This document shows, piece after piece, positions 11,986 to 22,927 of a stretch of 64,000 nucleotides of DNA; positions within the stretch are counted from its first letter, which is position 1; the number at the start of each line of letters is the position of its first letter. The stretch is from assembly GCF_019399895.1 (NCBI RefSeq), contig NC_091884.1, forward strand, positions 1,490,501 through 1,554,500. Reading direction: 5' to 3'. A program made the translations under genes and the position numbers. Under the pieces are notes generated by a model, which saw only the letters and a list, made by a program, of their open reading frames with translations, was not told the origin of the DNA and ran no database searches. Origin of the DNA: Cardiocondyla obscurior (taxonomy: Eukaryota > Arthropoda > Insecta > Hymenoptera > Formicidae).

Positions 11986-12081
11986 AGGGAGAGAGAGAGA
12001 GAAAAAGAAAGAGAGAGAGAGCGAGAGAGAAATAGAAAGAGGTAAAGAGAAAGAGAATCGAAATGAGAAAGGAAGAAAAAG
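11986..12081 (+). repeat. Polypurine (GA)n-rich tract, about 95 bases
   Basis: Nearly continuous purines with a few pyrimidine interruptions, mostly GAGA and GAAA units. This is the longest purine-biased tract in the window. Confidence 0.85.
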
Positions 12082-13578
12082 TACCCAGCGAGAATGAGAA
12101 ACGGGAAGAATAAGTCAAGAATAGCTCGAAGATATTAAATTCGTGTCGATTTTCAATACAATACTAACGATTTCCTAAAAAAAAAAAAATAACGATCTGC
12201 ACCGTATTATTTTTTTTCGTTACGCGTCTTCATAATGTATCGCGGCGTTATCGATTCACCGTACGAGAGCTCCTGGCTTTTCCGAGATATTTCGATACTA
12301 ATTGACTTTCGCACAGTCGCCGATTGCACTCTTAACGCAAGCGTACGCAGATGACAAGGGCGCGGTAGCTCGACGAGAGAGACGTTCTCGATGACTTGGA
12401 ACGGTCGGCGCGAAAAACACCGGCGTATTTCTTTAATTAAAAAATAATTAGCCTTTGTCGCGCCCGATCGAAATAGCAAGGGGGAAAATTCGCAGAACGC
12501 CGATTGCTTTATGTACCCGAAAGGAGGAAGGAGAGTTCCTTTCATCCTTGATATTTCCACCCTCGTTCATTCACCCGTCTTGGCGCTACTAGCCCTACGT
12601 CTCTTTCACTTCGCGAGCTCTCTGCACGCGTCTAATTCCCCCGCGCTCCGTGGATTATTAATTTCATTAATTTCCCCCTCGGCTTCTCTCCCGGAATTTC
12701 TTGCTCTCGTTTAGATCGCTGCCGGCGCGCCGAACCGTCGGCGGACTTTTAAAGTCCGTAACAAGTAAGTACACGCGAGAAGCAAGGTGTGCCACGCCTA
12801 CCGTAGAAAATTACGACACTCAAACACTTTCCCGGCTAATAAAGACGTCCCTAACGCGCTAATCGAGATGTTCTATGGCACGTGACCTCGTAAAAGAGCC
12901 GTCTACGAATCCGCGGGCATCGACAACTTATTGGCGGGTTAGTTAAAACTGTAATTTATATAAATTATCGGTTCAAATACTGCTACTTAGTAAATTATTC
13001 GTTAAATACGACGAAATCGTGCGGCGCTTAAAATACGTTGGACTTAGGAATAAAATTAAGGAGCGCTCAAGATAAAATGATAAAGATACATGATTTAGAC
13101 GTATAAAATGATATGCGCCAAGCGAAACGTTCGGACTCTATTTAGCAAATTTACTTCCCCGAGCACCGACAATTTCGATAATACGTGATCATTTGCAGCT
13201 TACTTTCCTTACTTCGAAAAGAGCACGGTTTTTTTTTTCAGCCCTTTAAGTGATTACCGTATGAATATTTTACGCGACGAGGGTGAGCCACCGAGTGCTC
13301 CCATCGGCGATCAAAGAAAGACGCTGAAACCGATGATAAATTACCCCTCGCTTGCAATATCGCAAGTTCGCAAACTGCTTAAATTACATTCCCTTAATTT
13401 ATGCAGTCGGACTGACATCGGCGGAAACTGTGTTAATACTCGGCGCTTATAAAATTGTACCGATGGTTGACGATGGCTCAAGTTTTATGAATACCGAATG
13501 CCGTTCAATGCGATAGGGAAGACAGGCGGCGGGAGGGATCGAGTAAGTTTCCAAAGCAAAGTGACTGCGATGCGCATT

Positions 13579-13666
13579 GAAAGTAAGAAAGGAGATAGAG
13601 AAGGATAGAAAGGAAAAAAAGAAGAGAGAGAGAGAAAGAAAAAAAAAAGAAAAAGAAAACGGAAAG
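13579..13666 (+). repeat. Polypurine tract, about 88 bases
   Basis: GAAA/GGA units, then a GA block, then A-rich sequence, with only a few pyrimidines. Its layout resembles the tract at 4919-4981 (GA block followed by A-rich block). Confidence 0.85.
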
Positions 13667-16663
13667 CTGACGACGATACGGGGAAAAAGTGACGGAACGA
13701 AGTGAATATTGGCCATCTCCGAGCTTCGGCGTCATTAAAACTTTTAGATTGCATAAGAATGGCCTTCCACTCCGCGGCTCTTCGGAAGACGTCATGTCGA
13801 GCAAGAAATTCTTGTTCGGCCAAGCAGTAATTACGGGGAGTCCATGATAAATTAAGAGAGCAAGGCGAGTGTCCGGTTTTTGTGCTGCTCCGCCAAAGCC
13901 CCGCATATTTTACCTTCTGATCTATAAACGGCGATCCTAGGCGTTTTTCAGTCCTTCCTTCCCCTTCCCCCTCCCTCTCTACCCCTTTCGTGCACTAGCT
14001 TCCCGTTTTCGCGCAGGGTATTTACGCTTAAAACCTCTCGCCTAAACAAATACCGTTGAAACTTGCATTTACGGGAGACAAATCACCCTACTTATTCGCT
14101 TCGATTGGATCCACGCAAAATAGAGGAAAAGTAAAGCGGAAAAATACATCGAATCCCTTCCTGATAAATCAATACCGACGATGAAAGGATTCGCGCTTAC
14201 GAACAACGGCGCGTTTGTAATAAAATGTATACATTTATTTTATTTTATTTTTTTTTTTTTCTTTACTGTATTACCGCACCTTGGGCCTCGGTTAAGCTAC
14301 AAATTTTCGCGGGGGAGACGTTCTATCGCAGGGTCGCGCTGCTACTTGTGGTGACGTTTGAATGCGCCAGAAATACACTGTGGAAGTACATGTCTATTGT
14401 CCCAACCGCAATAGACACTCTTCGTCCGCGCGTGAATTCGGGCTCTTCCCGAAAATGCACGCTCACCGGTTCGTACGCGGCCGAATTATTTAAATAAAGA
14501 GAAAGAGGCGAGGGAGAGAGGCCGAAAACGTAAGAGGGAGGGATGAGAAAATTAAAGAGAGATTGTTATGCGCGGCTAACAAAGTTACTTTGCGTCGGAC
14601 ATCGTTGATGTACCGCAGAAACCTTATATTCCAGAAGCAATTCCATTGCGTCATAGCGCTACCGTTCTCGCGATCCCGCACGCGGTATCTGCAAACACCA
14701 TCACGATCCGTTGCATGTTTAAACAGGGAAAGTTACGTAATACGCATACAGGCCTGGCAATGTCCCCAGTTCAATAAAAAAAAATAAAAAATATATATAG
14801 AATAACGGAAAAACTTTCTCGCGGTTGTAACAAATGCTTGCGCAAGTTAATCAAAGACGATAATTTTCTTCGGGCTGTATTTTCTTCAAGAGCGAAAGTC
14901 CATAATCACTTTTGAAAGCGTAGGAACTTAAATAACGCTTCATTTTCATAATACATTTGAGAGATAAAGATATTAAAAAATAATAAAAGTTGAAAAGATT
15001 CCTATCTCAAAAAATTGGCGTGACGCGTAAATTAGCTGTTAATCATTATCGCTTAAAACCGACACCTGTCAAGTCGGAGATTTGAGATTCGATTTAATTT
15101 GCAACTGGGATCAATGTCTTTTTCTTTCATTTTTTTTCCTTTTTTTTTTTTATCGGAATTTCTTCTTTTAATGCAAAACAGTTTTCAAACAAGAATTTAT
15201 TTACCGGCAGAATTGAATCACGAGCTAAACTCTCGACATTGAAGTTTTTTTTTTAATAAATTATTAAAACACATTCTGCATATATAATTTTCTTATTATT
15301 TTACAAAATAAATGCTGCTTCCTACGCAGATATGTAATATTTAATAATTAAGTCAGTAATTATAACATTTTAATATAAGAATAATTTATGTCCGTAATGG
15401 GACAATCATGGGCTTCATATCGTTTCAACCGTGCGCACAATTTTATAATTGCAAAAAGATATTTAATACGTTATACGTATCCGAGTTACAGACGTTAAAT
15501 CGATCGTTTAATTAACCTAAAGCCATATCAGTTAATTTACTCTATATTAATACTAATCCCAACTAGCGAAGTAATATTCTAATCTAATAATTAATTTTTT
15601 TTCTATTAAAATATATAAGTGAATTACACAGCTGTAATATCATTGATATTTTCATTTATGGTTATTTATCTTTTAATTTCAAATTTTCAATTTATTGCTG
15701 CGGGTGGAGGCTAGAATTCCGAATATTACTCGAGCTTCCGCGCAATATCGCAGATGCCGTTCTGGAGAATACCTAAGCATGCTTATAATCTCTCTCCGCA
15801 CTACTTATCGATAGTGCCTATACATATAGAGCTCTTCCGCTTGACGCGCACTGTTCTGCATTTCTTAATAACGATAAATCTCGCGTACTTGTTCCGCATT
15901 ATGCTATTGCGTTTTTTTTTTTTTTAGTTTACTTTATCGCTACCGTTTTTTTTCTCCGTTTTTTTTCCAGCTGCGGATTTTCTCACGCCGCCAAATTTTC
16001 TTTTTCCTTTCTTTCTTTTTTTTTTTTTTTCTAATTGCGCAGAATATTTAATGTCCGAGGGCGCAAATCGGTGCGCTCATCGCTCGGCTACGGTTTACCG
16101 TGGCCGATTCGGAACAATGCCGAGTGGCGAACGACAGGAGCCCTTCCGCGTCGACCTAATGCGCCGCGTCCTGCGAAACGCGGTCCTCCACCGTTGGGCA
16201 CGGAGCCCTCGTCAGTTTTAATGCCAGCGACGGAGCGTGTAACACCGTGCGCGATATCTAGGACAGGCGGGCGTAGGTAGGTAACCAATTCAATAACGGG
16301 GCGTCTAAACACGGACCCGGCACGACCGCTAATGGTTAGCTCGTGACGTAGCGGCAAGTATTCCCTCGCTCTAACGTTCGTTTGCCACCCTCGTGCTCTC
16401 CGCCAGCCCTTCCTCTCGAACCCGCGCCGTCGTCCCCCCAGCCCTCCTCTTCCGTTTCGAGCACCGCAAGCGCAGGTTTCCCCGTGCTTTACCGCGCTGG
16501 CAGACGGGTACACGTATAACCGAACGGTGTTATGGGCATGTTCTCATGTCAAACCGCAACCTAACGACCTTAGGCGGTTAATGGTGGCGCTTGCCGTTGA
16601 CCCCCGCTCACCTTTCCTCCTCCTCTCTCCCTCGCCCCGCGGCCCCGTGATAAATTGCTGTTA

Positions 16664-16885
16664 ATGAAGCCGTCGCGCTTCTCTGTCATCCGCTTTCGTA
16701 ATTTCGGCTTCGGTCCGTTGTTGTTGTTGTTGTTGTTGTTATCCCATACTCGACTTACAGTTACGGTGGCGGCGCGCTTCGTCGGCGGGCTCGGAAGCGA
16801 CGAGCGATTGAAACATGTCTGGGCTGGAAAACAATTTCCCGACCAATCGATTCTATGGGAAATGAATAGTCGGAGGCCGGCTTAG
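16664..16885 (+). CDS. Candidate small secreted-protein ORF with signal-peptide layout
   Basis: Seen: an ATG at 16664 opens 73 codons. The N-terminus has four Arg/Lys residues, then eight consecutive Leu encoded largely by a (TTG)n repeat, then a small-residue stretch TVTVAA before RF, as in a signal peptide with a cleavage site. The following 45 residues (including GSDERLKHVWAGKQFPDQS) are of ordinary protein-like composition. Against it: the start context is poor (T at -3), the Leu core comes from a microsatellite, and no family is recognised. It may be a first exon or simply chance. Confidence 0.15.
   Translation: MKPSRFSVIRFRNFGFGPLLLLLLLLSHTRLTVTVAARFVGGLGSDERLKHVWAGKQFPDQSILWEMNSRRPA
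16718..16741 (+). repeat. (TTG)8 microsatellite
   Basis: Eight near-perfect TTG units inside the GC-rich island. In the + frame of the 16664 ORF they encode Leu. Confidence 0.9.
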
Positions 16886-17710
16886 ACGCGTTACCGACGT
16901 TTCGATATGCGCCGCATTATTGTCAGCGAGTATATTAATTATATCCAAGCGAGAGTACGAATTAACATCGCGAAAAAATCCAGCGGACAAATAAATTCGA
17001 TTCGGTTTAACGCGGCTTTTTTTTCTCGAGATAGGATTTTTGCCGGCATCGAAGGCACGATGTTTTTCGCATTTCACCGCGCGGTTAAAAGATTTGCGGA
17101 TCTCTTTTTATACCTGCGGAAATAACAAATCCCAGCATATTTCGCTTGCTGTTCGCGTACCCTTCTCGTTCCGCCTTCGCGGATAGATATTACGTACCCT
17201 CGATTTACCGATCCGTCGTTATTTTCCCACGCCCGGACCGCACTGACTGCAGTCTCTCTCCGATGCGGCATTTGCATCGAGTCCGCGGCGACGGCGGAAC
17301 CATCCCTGGCCGCGTTCCAAACAAAAGTACTCTTTCCGGTGCTCCAGGCACCTCTTCAACGCCACGAGTGTCGTCGACCGTCTAGGTAGAAAGGAAGTGG
17401 TTAGAAGGCGCGCGAATTAGAGACTGGCCTCTTACCCGACAACGCTTTTTCCTCCCCCTTCGCGTCTCCTTCCACCCGTCGGTCCCACGTCCCGGCAAAC
17501 GATATTCGCCCTGAATTGCGCTATTCGCTTCAAGAGCCCCGGTACCCGAGAAGCTACCATCTTCCCATGCGAGAGGCGACAACGTGTTTGGAGCCCTTCG
17601 CGAACGACAGCGATCGCTCTGAAAACTTTGCTTTAGATTTCCATATGATCCCGGAAACTGCAGTTTTCCAAGCGGACGGAGAAATTTTAAGAAAGCACGT
17701 GCTTTAAGTC

Positions 17711-18600
17711 GGAAGACAGACTTTCGCGAGCGTCGTCACGAATCCCCGCTTTGCATATTCCCGTAACGTGTCTGACGCAATAGACAAATTTAACCGAGAC
17801 GTGCCGGAAAAAGTAGCGCCGGTAATTTATTTATAAAGTTGAATAAGTTAATGCGATTTAATCGCCGATTTAAATACAACTTCGGATTATTTTCTATTTT
17901 AAAAAAGGGTCAGATATAATTTATTAAATTCTTTTTGAATTACGATAATTAATTTTATTAACGAGTTTAATAATGAATTTTATACATTTTTATTTTATTG
18001 TTCTTTTTTAATTATTTTATTCCAAATACGTTTAGAAACAAAATCAATAATCATTTTTACATTCCGGATATTAATTGTATAAATATAATCTATAAAATTT
18101 TGCAAATTGGCAATTGCCAACATTTTTCCACGGTGCTCGCGATGGTATCGGCGCCATTCCAAATTCATTCCGTAAAGTTCCTCTCATAGCGCTAACCGAT
18201 ACGCTGCAATAAAACGAGGCCACGTACCAAATGTTGGTGCAATCGACGCAATCTCGGAAATCTTGGAAATCTCGGTCGCGGCTCGTCGGAAGATCGATAC
18301 AGTTGATTTCCTGTTCAGAAGGCTCATCTATACGTGCACCTGCACCGGAAAGTTTCGGATTTATATCGCTGCGTGCATTCTCGACCCGTGCCCTATCAAA
18401 AAGTCATCAAAGTGTACGTCCAAATTCCGCCGCAGTCCGCCACAAATACCGCGATCTATATTACCTTCGCGGCTCCTTTTAGCTCGTTTGTCTTGGAACG
18501 GAATTTTTTCCCTCCGATTCTGTTCCCCTTGCAATTTTTATTCCTATTTCTATTTTTTTTTTTTTTTTAATTTTTGTTACGTATTAATTTTTGGAAAAAA
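17711..18600. other. AT-rich non-coding stretch
   Basis: AT-rich from about 17.8 to 18.1 kb, with a perfect 14-base palindrome TTGGCAATTGCCAA at 18107-18120. GC rises again by 18.25 kb. Open frames at 18231-18604 end in a poly(T)-encoded Phe run and look spurious. Confidence 0.5.
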
Positions 18601-19680
18601 ATAAGACGCGATCGGTATAGTTAGTTCGTCAGGGCCGACGAGCACGAGCGGTATCATTATACATATATTCGTAGCGTCGGAAGCGATTTCGTCATATCCG
18701 CTGTCGTCGTTAAAATTCCGAGGAGGCTGCCCCCCCTCCCCCCCGATCCCGTCAGATAAGCGAAAATGTGTAGTGTATTCGCGGGACGCCGAGAGACTTC
18801 TTAGCGCGACGTTTTTGATTTAGCATCGAGCCGGTGTTCTCGACACGGTGTCGGGGCTTTGCCAGGGGGAATACGGAGAGAGCCCAAACGATACGGTAAA
18901 GAGAGGAAGCCCGAGGCGCGAGATACGAAGTCCGGAGGCACGCGAGCGAGAAGAAGCGAGGGAGGGGGGGAGAAAGATGAAGAAAAGAGGGTGTAGGGGA
19001 CGACATCGTTCCTCGTCTGCATCCTAATTACCTCATTTTCCCCGGAAACTGCTCGGAATCCGGGATACTCAGCCACGGTTAGGTTTCAGCGCCCGAACTC
19101 ATCCTCGGGGTCTCCCCGGCGTTAGAAAGAGAGAGAGAGGCGGTCGCAATTCCTTCCCTTATACGGCGCCAAAGAGGGAAAGATGGACTGTAGGCCGAGA
19201 GTGTAGGTCGCGGAAAGACGAGGAGGCCGGCGGGCGTAAAAGGGACAGGAGGCGGCGGAATGGCTTTCATAAATCTCCGTCGTAAAAAGGGGATTTATTT
19301 GGGAAGGGGGGGGGGAGGGCGGAGGGGATACGACGGTGGCCTTCTCACTCTTTCCCTCGCTTTTTCTTTTCCTCCTCTTGCCTCCGCGATTCCCGTCTTT
19401 TCTATCGTTCTCCCGTGTGTCGCGGTGCAAAACCGAGCGCGGTGAAGTCGACGCGGACTGCCTCGTTAGCCTCGCGATAAAACGTTCGCTCATCCGCCGA
19501 CGTCACTTCTGGCGAGAGATCACTTTAGAGCCGTACCCGGCCGGCGACGCGACGCACGTCGCTCGCTTCCCCCCTTCGTCCCCCTCTCGTTTTCTTTAAT
19601 TCTCTTCGTCGCGTCTCATCTCCGACCGTCGTGTCACCGAATACCCCGCGCGCGCGTTTTTACGACAGGCTGTATTCAAT
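18601..19680. other. GC-rich island with G-quadruplex-prone strands
   Basis: GC- and CpG-rich, with long G runs and C runs on the + strand (C-rich 18730-18750; G-rich 18958-18972 and 19301-19327) and GA/CT patches. ORFs on both strands are Ser/Pro/Arg-rich and mutually overlapping. A regulatory island is plausible, but no start site or exon can be defined. Confidence 0.4.
19301..19327 (+). other. Putative G-quadruplex motif
   Basis: Four G runs on the + strand (GGG, then ten G, then GGG, then GGGG) with loops of 2, 1 and 4 bases, fitting the G3+N1-7 rule. Formation in the cell is inference only. Confidence 0.6.
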
Positions 19681-21314
19681 TGACGTCTTCGACGTCGACG
19701 GGCGAATCCGGGGCCCGGGCTGACGTTGATGGACGCCTCGAGATTACGCGAAATGCCATCGAGCCACCTTCTTTTATATTGCGCATTAACGGCGGTTATT
19801 GCGGAAATTCGCGCGGCTATCTTCGTGAGTTTTTCAACGTCACGAGGCCGTTCTCCCGAGCATCAGCTATAATTAACCGAGGTTTAACTAGGATTGAGGC
19901 TCATTGAAGCTGACGTAATTTCAATAAGCCGAGGGGGGAGGGACGAAAAAAAAAGCACAAGATGATGTCCACGTTTCTCACGGGCAATAGACTTTATGTA
20001 ATTGACGTGAGTGACATCTCGCTACGATTATAATGTGAAAAAAATTGAGCTCAATGAAATTATTCCAGATATTAACTACGATTTCCGTTAATATTTATTT
20101 AAAGAGCGCGTTGCACAGTTGACGGATAGGGAACGATTATTTCAATTTATCTGTCGCTTCACACGGCAGCGAATTAATCGGAGAGTGACGTATTTATAAT
20201 TTCTCACGATGGTCGAAATTTTAATGCCTGTCCGTCCGCAAAAAAACAGGGGAAAAAAAGGAATGACGAGCAATGCCGACACTCGACGCGCGATCGAAAA
20301 CGCGCGCTACATTTGTTCATCGATAATACTTGCCGGACGCGCGGCGGTAATGCGGACATCGCATCGCCGCGAACAATGAATTAATTGTGCGTTGTAGTTT
20401 ATTAAACGTTTTTTTTTTTTTTCCTTCTTCCCAGTAAATTTCTGCGTTCCCGGCCGCTGTTGCGCCTGTCGATGGTGCGCCGCGGCATGTCATTTCCTTC
20501 ATTGGATGGTTTCATTATCTGTTGCACCGCGGGCTACCGTGTGCGCGAGTTCAGTCGAGGTCACGTTGATAGAATCCGAATATTCCGCGGAACTAGGGGC
20601 AAAAGCCGGTGGCCGAAGGGTATATTTTTAATATATACCACGCTGTGACCGGCTTTTTTTTTTTGCTTTACCAGTGCAACAGAGAACGGGTGTATCTATG
20701 GTAACGAGATCTTATTCATTTTGTTTGCATGATACTTGTCGACATAATTTCGCGGTGCATGCAGCTTTTTGTGCCCGATTGCAAAAGTAAAAAAAATTAT
20801 TTGAAACTCTACAATGCTTATTTTTGATGCATTTGATGCAGACTTGAAAAAGAAAAAGCAGATAGACTTTAAATTAAAAAAAAAAAAAAAAAAAAATACT
20901 TTGATCGGAATCATATTTCGAGATCAAGCTGCATGTTTAAAATCATCTAACGCACTCGTCCTTAGATTTTTCGACGTTCAGACCGCGACACCGCGTGCGT
21001 CAAATCGTCGCGCGTCGATATCGCGAAGTCGTCTCCGTTGAGGACTTTCCGCAACGAGATAAATCCTGTGCGAAGAATGCAGCGGAGTTTCCGGTATGAC
21101 AATTTTTTTCTCGGATTCTTCTCCTTTCCCTTGTACGCGTGAAAAAGTCCTCGCGTCGGTGCTTCGCGCTTACTTATCCCGCGCGAAGGATCGTTAGCGT
21201 CGAACCGCGGATCTCTCGCAACACTCGGAAGCAGCGTCCGCGAGACGTCGGCATATATCCACTCGAAAACTTTGGCTTAGGCACTCTTTCGAAATCGAAA
21301 GTCACCCCGTCGTA
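19681..21314. other. Non-coding stretch, no gene seen
   Basis: Mixed composition with poly(A) at 20876-20896 and a T-rich run near 20410. Only short low-complexity ORFs. GC rises toward 21.0-21.3 kb, just before the hairpin repeat. Confidence 0.5.
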
Positions 21315-21532
21315 GGTTTTCGCTTTCGCGATCGTTGCAACGGCGAGGGGCGCCCTAAAAGGGAGAGGATCTCCTCACCGATCGCAGCCTTCCAATTCTG
21401 TACGCAGACGAATCTCATTGTCTACCATCTCGCTTTCGGTTTCCCTTGCGATTTATTTAGTCGACTCGGTGAGGAGATCCTCTCCTTTTTAGGGCGCCCC
21501 TCGTCGTTGCAACGATCGCGAAAGCGAAAACC
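21315..21532. repeat. GC-rich hairpin repeat, copy 1 (67-bp arms)
   Basis: Seen: the left arm 21315-21380 and right arm 21466-21532 are reverse complements with about two mismatches in 67 bases. Landmarks are GGTTTTCGCTTTCGCGATCG on the left and its inverse on the right, plus AGGGCGCCCCTCG. The 85-base loop (21381-21465) carries GTACGCAGACGAATCTCATT. Loop and right arm recur as direct sequence at 22699-22853, 1321 bases downstream. Inferred: a foldback repeat or one half of a palindromic duplication; no coding content recognised. Confidence 0.85.
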
Positions 21533-22698
21533 AATTATTATTAATTAAAGGTATAATTGAGAAATTTTGGATAAATGCATCTTTACGTAAATTGTCGCGT
21601 GTCTATTTTTCGATAGGTACGTACAATTTTTATGCAACTGTAATATTTAATATTCTGACGTAGCGTCTTTAACGTAACTGTCTGCGTAGAAATTTTTTAG
21701 GATTTTTTTTTCTTTTTTTTTCTTTTTCTTTTCCGAGCAAACTGCGGTATAGATTTTTAAACGAGATCTCTCCGTGAAATAATAGAGAACTTGCACCAAA
21801 TGGTTTTCTTGTGTTTGGTCGATGTCATTTAAATGAAAGCTTATGTTCATGAGGGGAAAACGAACGAATTAATCATAACTTCTGGGCTGTGTGTATGCGC
21901 ATCTCTCAAGGTTAGAGAAAATTACTCTAGCCAGTTCCCGGTGTAGCTCGTGGCAGTTTCCAAAATCGAGAGTACCTCCGCCAGACAACTTTCCGCATAT
22001 ATTTACCAAAGTCGTCTGCCAAACTGCAGACTATCCTTCAGCCCCTCCAGCTAGCTTTGATACGCGTCTCATGACAATTCGCGAGTCGCAAGTTACATAG
22101 CCCACGGGCGATCTACCGCGAGGTAACGCAGATAGCGTCTCCGGCGTTTTCTTCTACATTTCTTCGTCCCCTCTCGCCCCCTCTCCGTCCCCGAAGAAGC
22201 GGGGTTTCGCTTTCCGCAGATTCTCCGTTTTCTACTTGCCGCGAAAAATTCTCAAGTCGCCGCAGCGCGGCTAAAGGAGCGTTCCTCAGGCGGAATATCG
22301 TTTCCCCCGGTCCGCGTACGTCGACGGCTGCGAGCTACGATACCCACGCGCGTCTCCAACCGCCGCGTACCGTCGGCGCGAAAGCGTTCGTATAAATCAA
22401 AATTAAAATCCGACGAAAAGCGGGAGCGTTTCTCTCGTAGGGGGACGAAGAATCCTTTCGGCGCGCCGTCCCGCAGGACAATCCCGCGCGCAGGACAAAT
22501 TCAATTTCCACGCCGGGCGACCGACGTTGTTTCAGAATACGCGCGGAAGATTTTCGTCGCGCGAACGAGAAAAGAAGCGGCTCCCTTTTACTGCTTCCCC
22601 CTCGTTCCCGTTCGACGAGAGCGTGAATCTCGCGAGTGGTTCCCCTGGAGAAATTGTCGCGGCTTATTCCCAAGCGCCTTATACCTTTCGACTATCAT
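21533..22698. other. Spacer between the two repeat copies, partly GC-rich
   Basis: The first 600 bases are AT-rich with a T-rich tract around 21703-21730. From about 22.1 kb it becomes GC/CpG-rich with overlapping open frames on both strands (112 codons on minus, 22335-22673). No recognisable gene. Confidence 0.45.
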
Positions 22699-22890
22699 CC
22701 GATCGCAGCCTTCCAATTCTGTACGCAGACGAATCTCATTGTCTACCATCCCGCTTTCGGTTTCCCTTGCGATTTATCCAGCCGACTCGGTGAGGAGATC
22801 CTCCCCCTTTTAGGGCGCCCCTCGCCGTTGCAACGATCGCAAAAGTGAAAACCAAACACTATCAATTAAAGGTATGATTGAGAAAATTTC
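22699..22890 (+). repeat. GC-rich hairpin repeat, copy 2 (left arm missing)
   Basis: Direct copy of 21378-21568 with scattered substitutions, starting at CCGATCGCAGCCTTCC. It contains the loop and right arm but no upstream left arm, so it cannot form the copy-1 hairpin. Both copies continue past the arm into ATTAAAGGTAT(A/G)ATTGAGAAA. Confidence 0.8.
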
Positions 22891-22927
22891 TCAATTATAC
22901 CTTTAATTAATAGCGATTGGTTGAGGG
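22847..22927. repeat. AT-rich palindrome at the end of copy 2
   Basis: ATTAAAGGTATGATTGAGAA is followed almost at once by its inverse TTCTCAATTATACCTTTAAT. Pairing extends outward to CCAA...TTGG, about 36 bases per arm with a few mismatches. The inner unit is the same sequence that follows copy 1 as a single arm, so copy 2 carries an inverted duplication of its own end. Confidence 0.8.

Larger units (their letters stand above)
10951..16034. other. Non-coding stretch, no gene seen
   Basis: AT-rich overall, especially 14.8-15.7 kb, with GC-richer patches at 12.2-12.9 and 13.4-14.0 kb. ORFs of up to 133 codons (13505-13906, minus) run through a purine tract and give low-complexity Phe/Ser/Leu runs, so they are artefacts. 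No inverted-repeat element or RNA gene was recognised. Confidence 0.55.
16035..17710. other. GC/CpG-rich island
   Basis: Sharp rise in GC and CpG after the T-rich sequence at 15.9-16.03 kb. Many frames are open on both strands at once (for example 141 codons on minus at 16088-16513), which points to few stop codons from composition rather than to genes. The island could be a promoter or first-exon region. The only suggestive reading frame is the signal-peptide-like ORF at 16664. Confidence 0.45.

Noticed and set aside
19077..19088. GGTTAGGTTT, considered as an insect TTAGG telomere-type repeat
   Set aside because: Only about one and a half units; no array anywhere in the window.
22040..22065. 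CAGCTAGCTTTGATACG, slightly like the miR-2/miR-13 family core
   Set aside because: The 5' seed region does not match and no hairpin partner is present.
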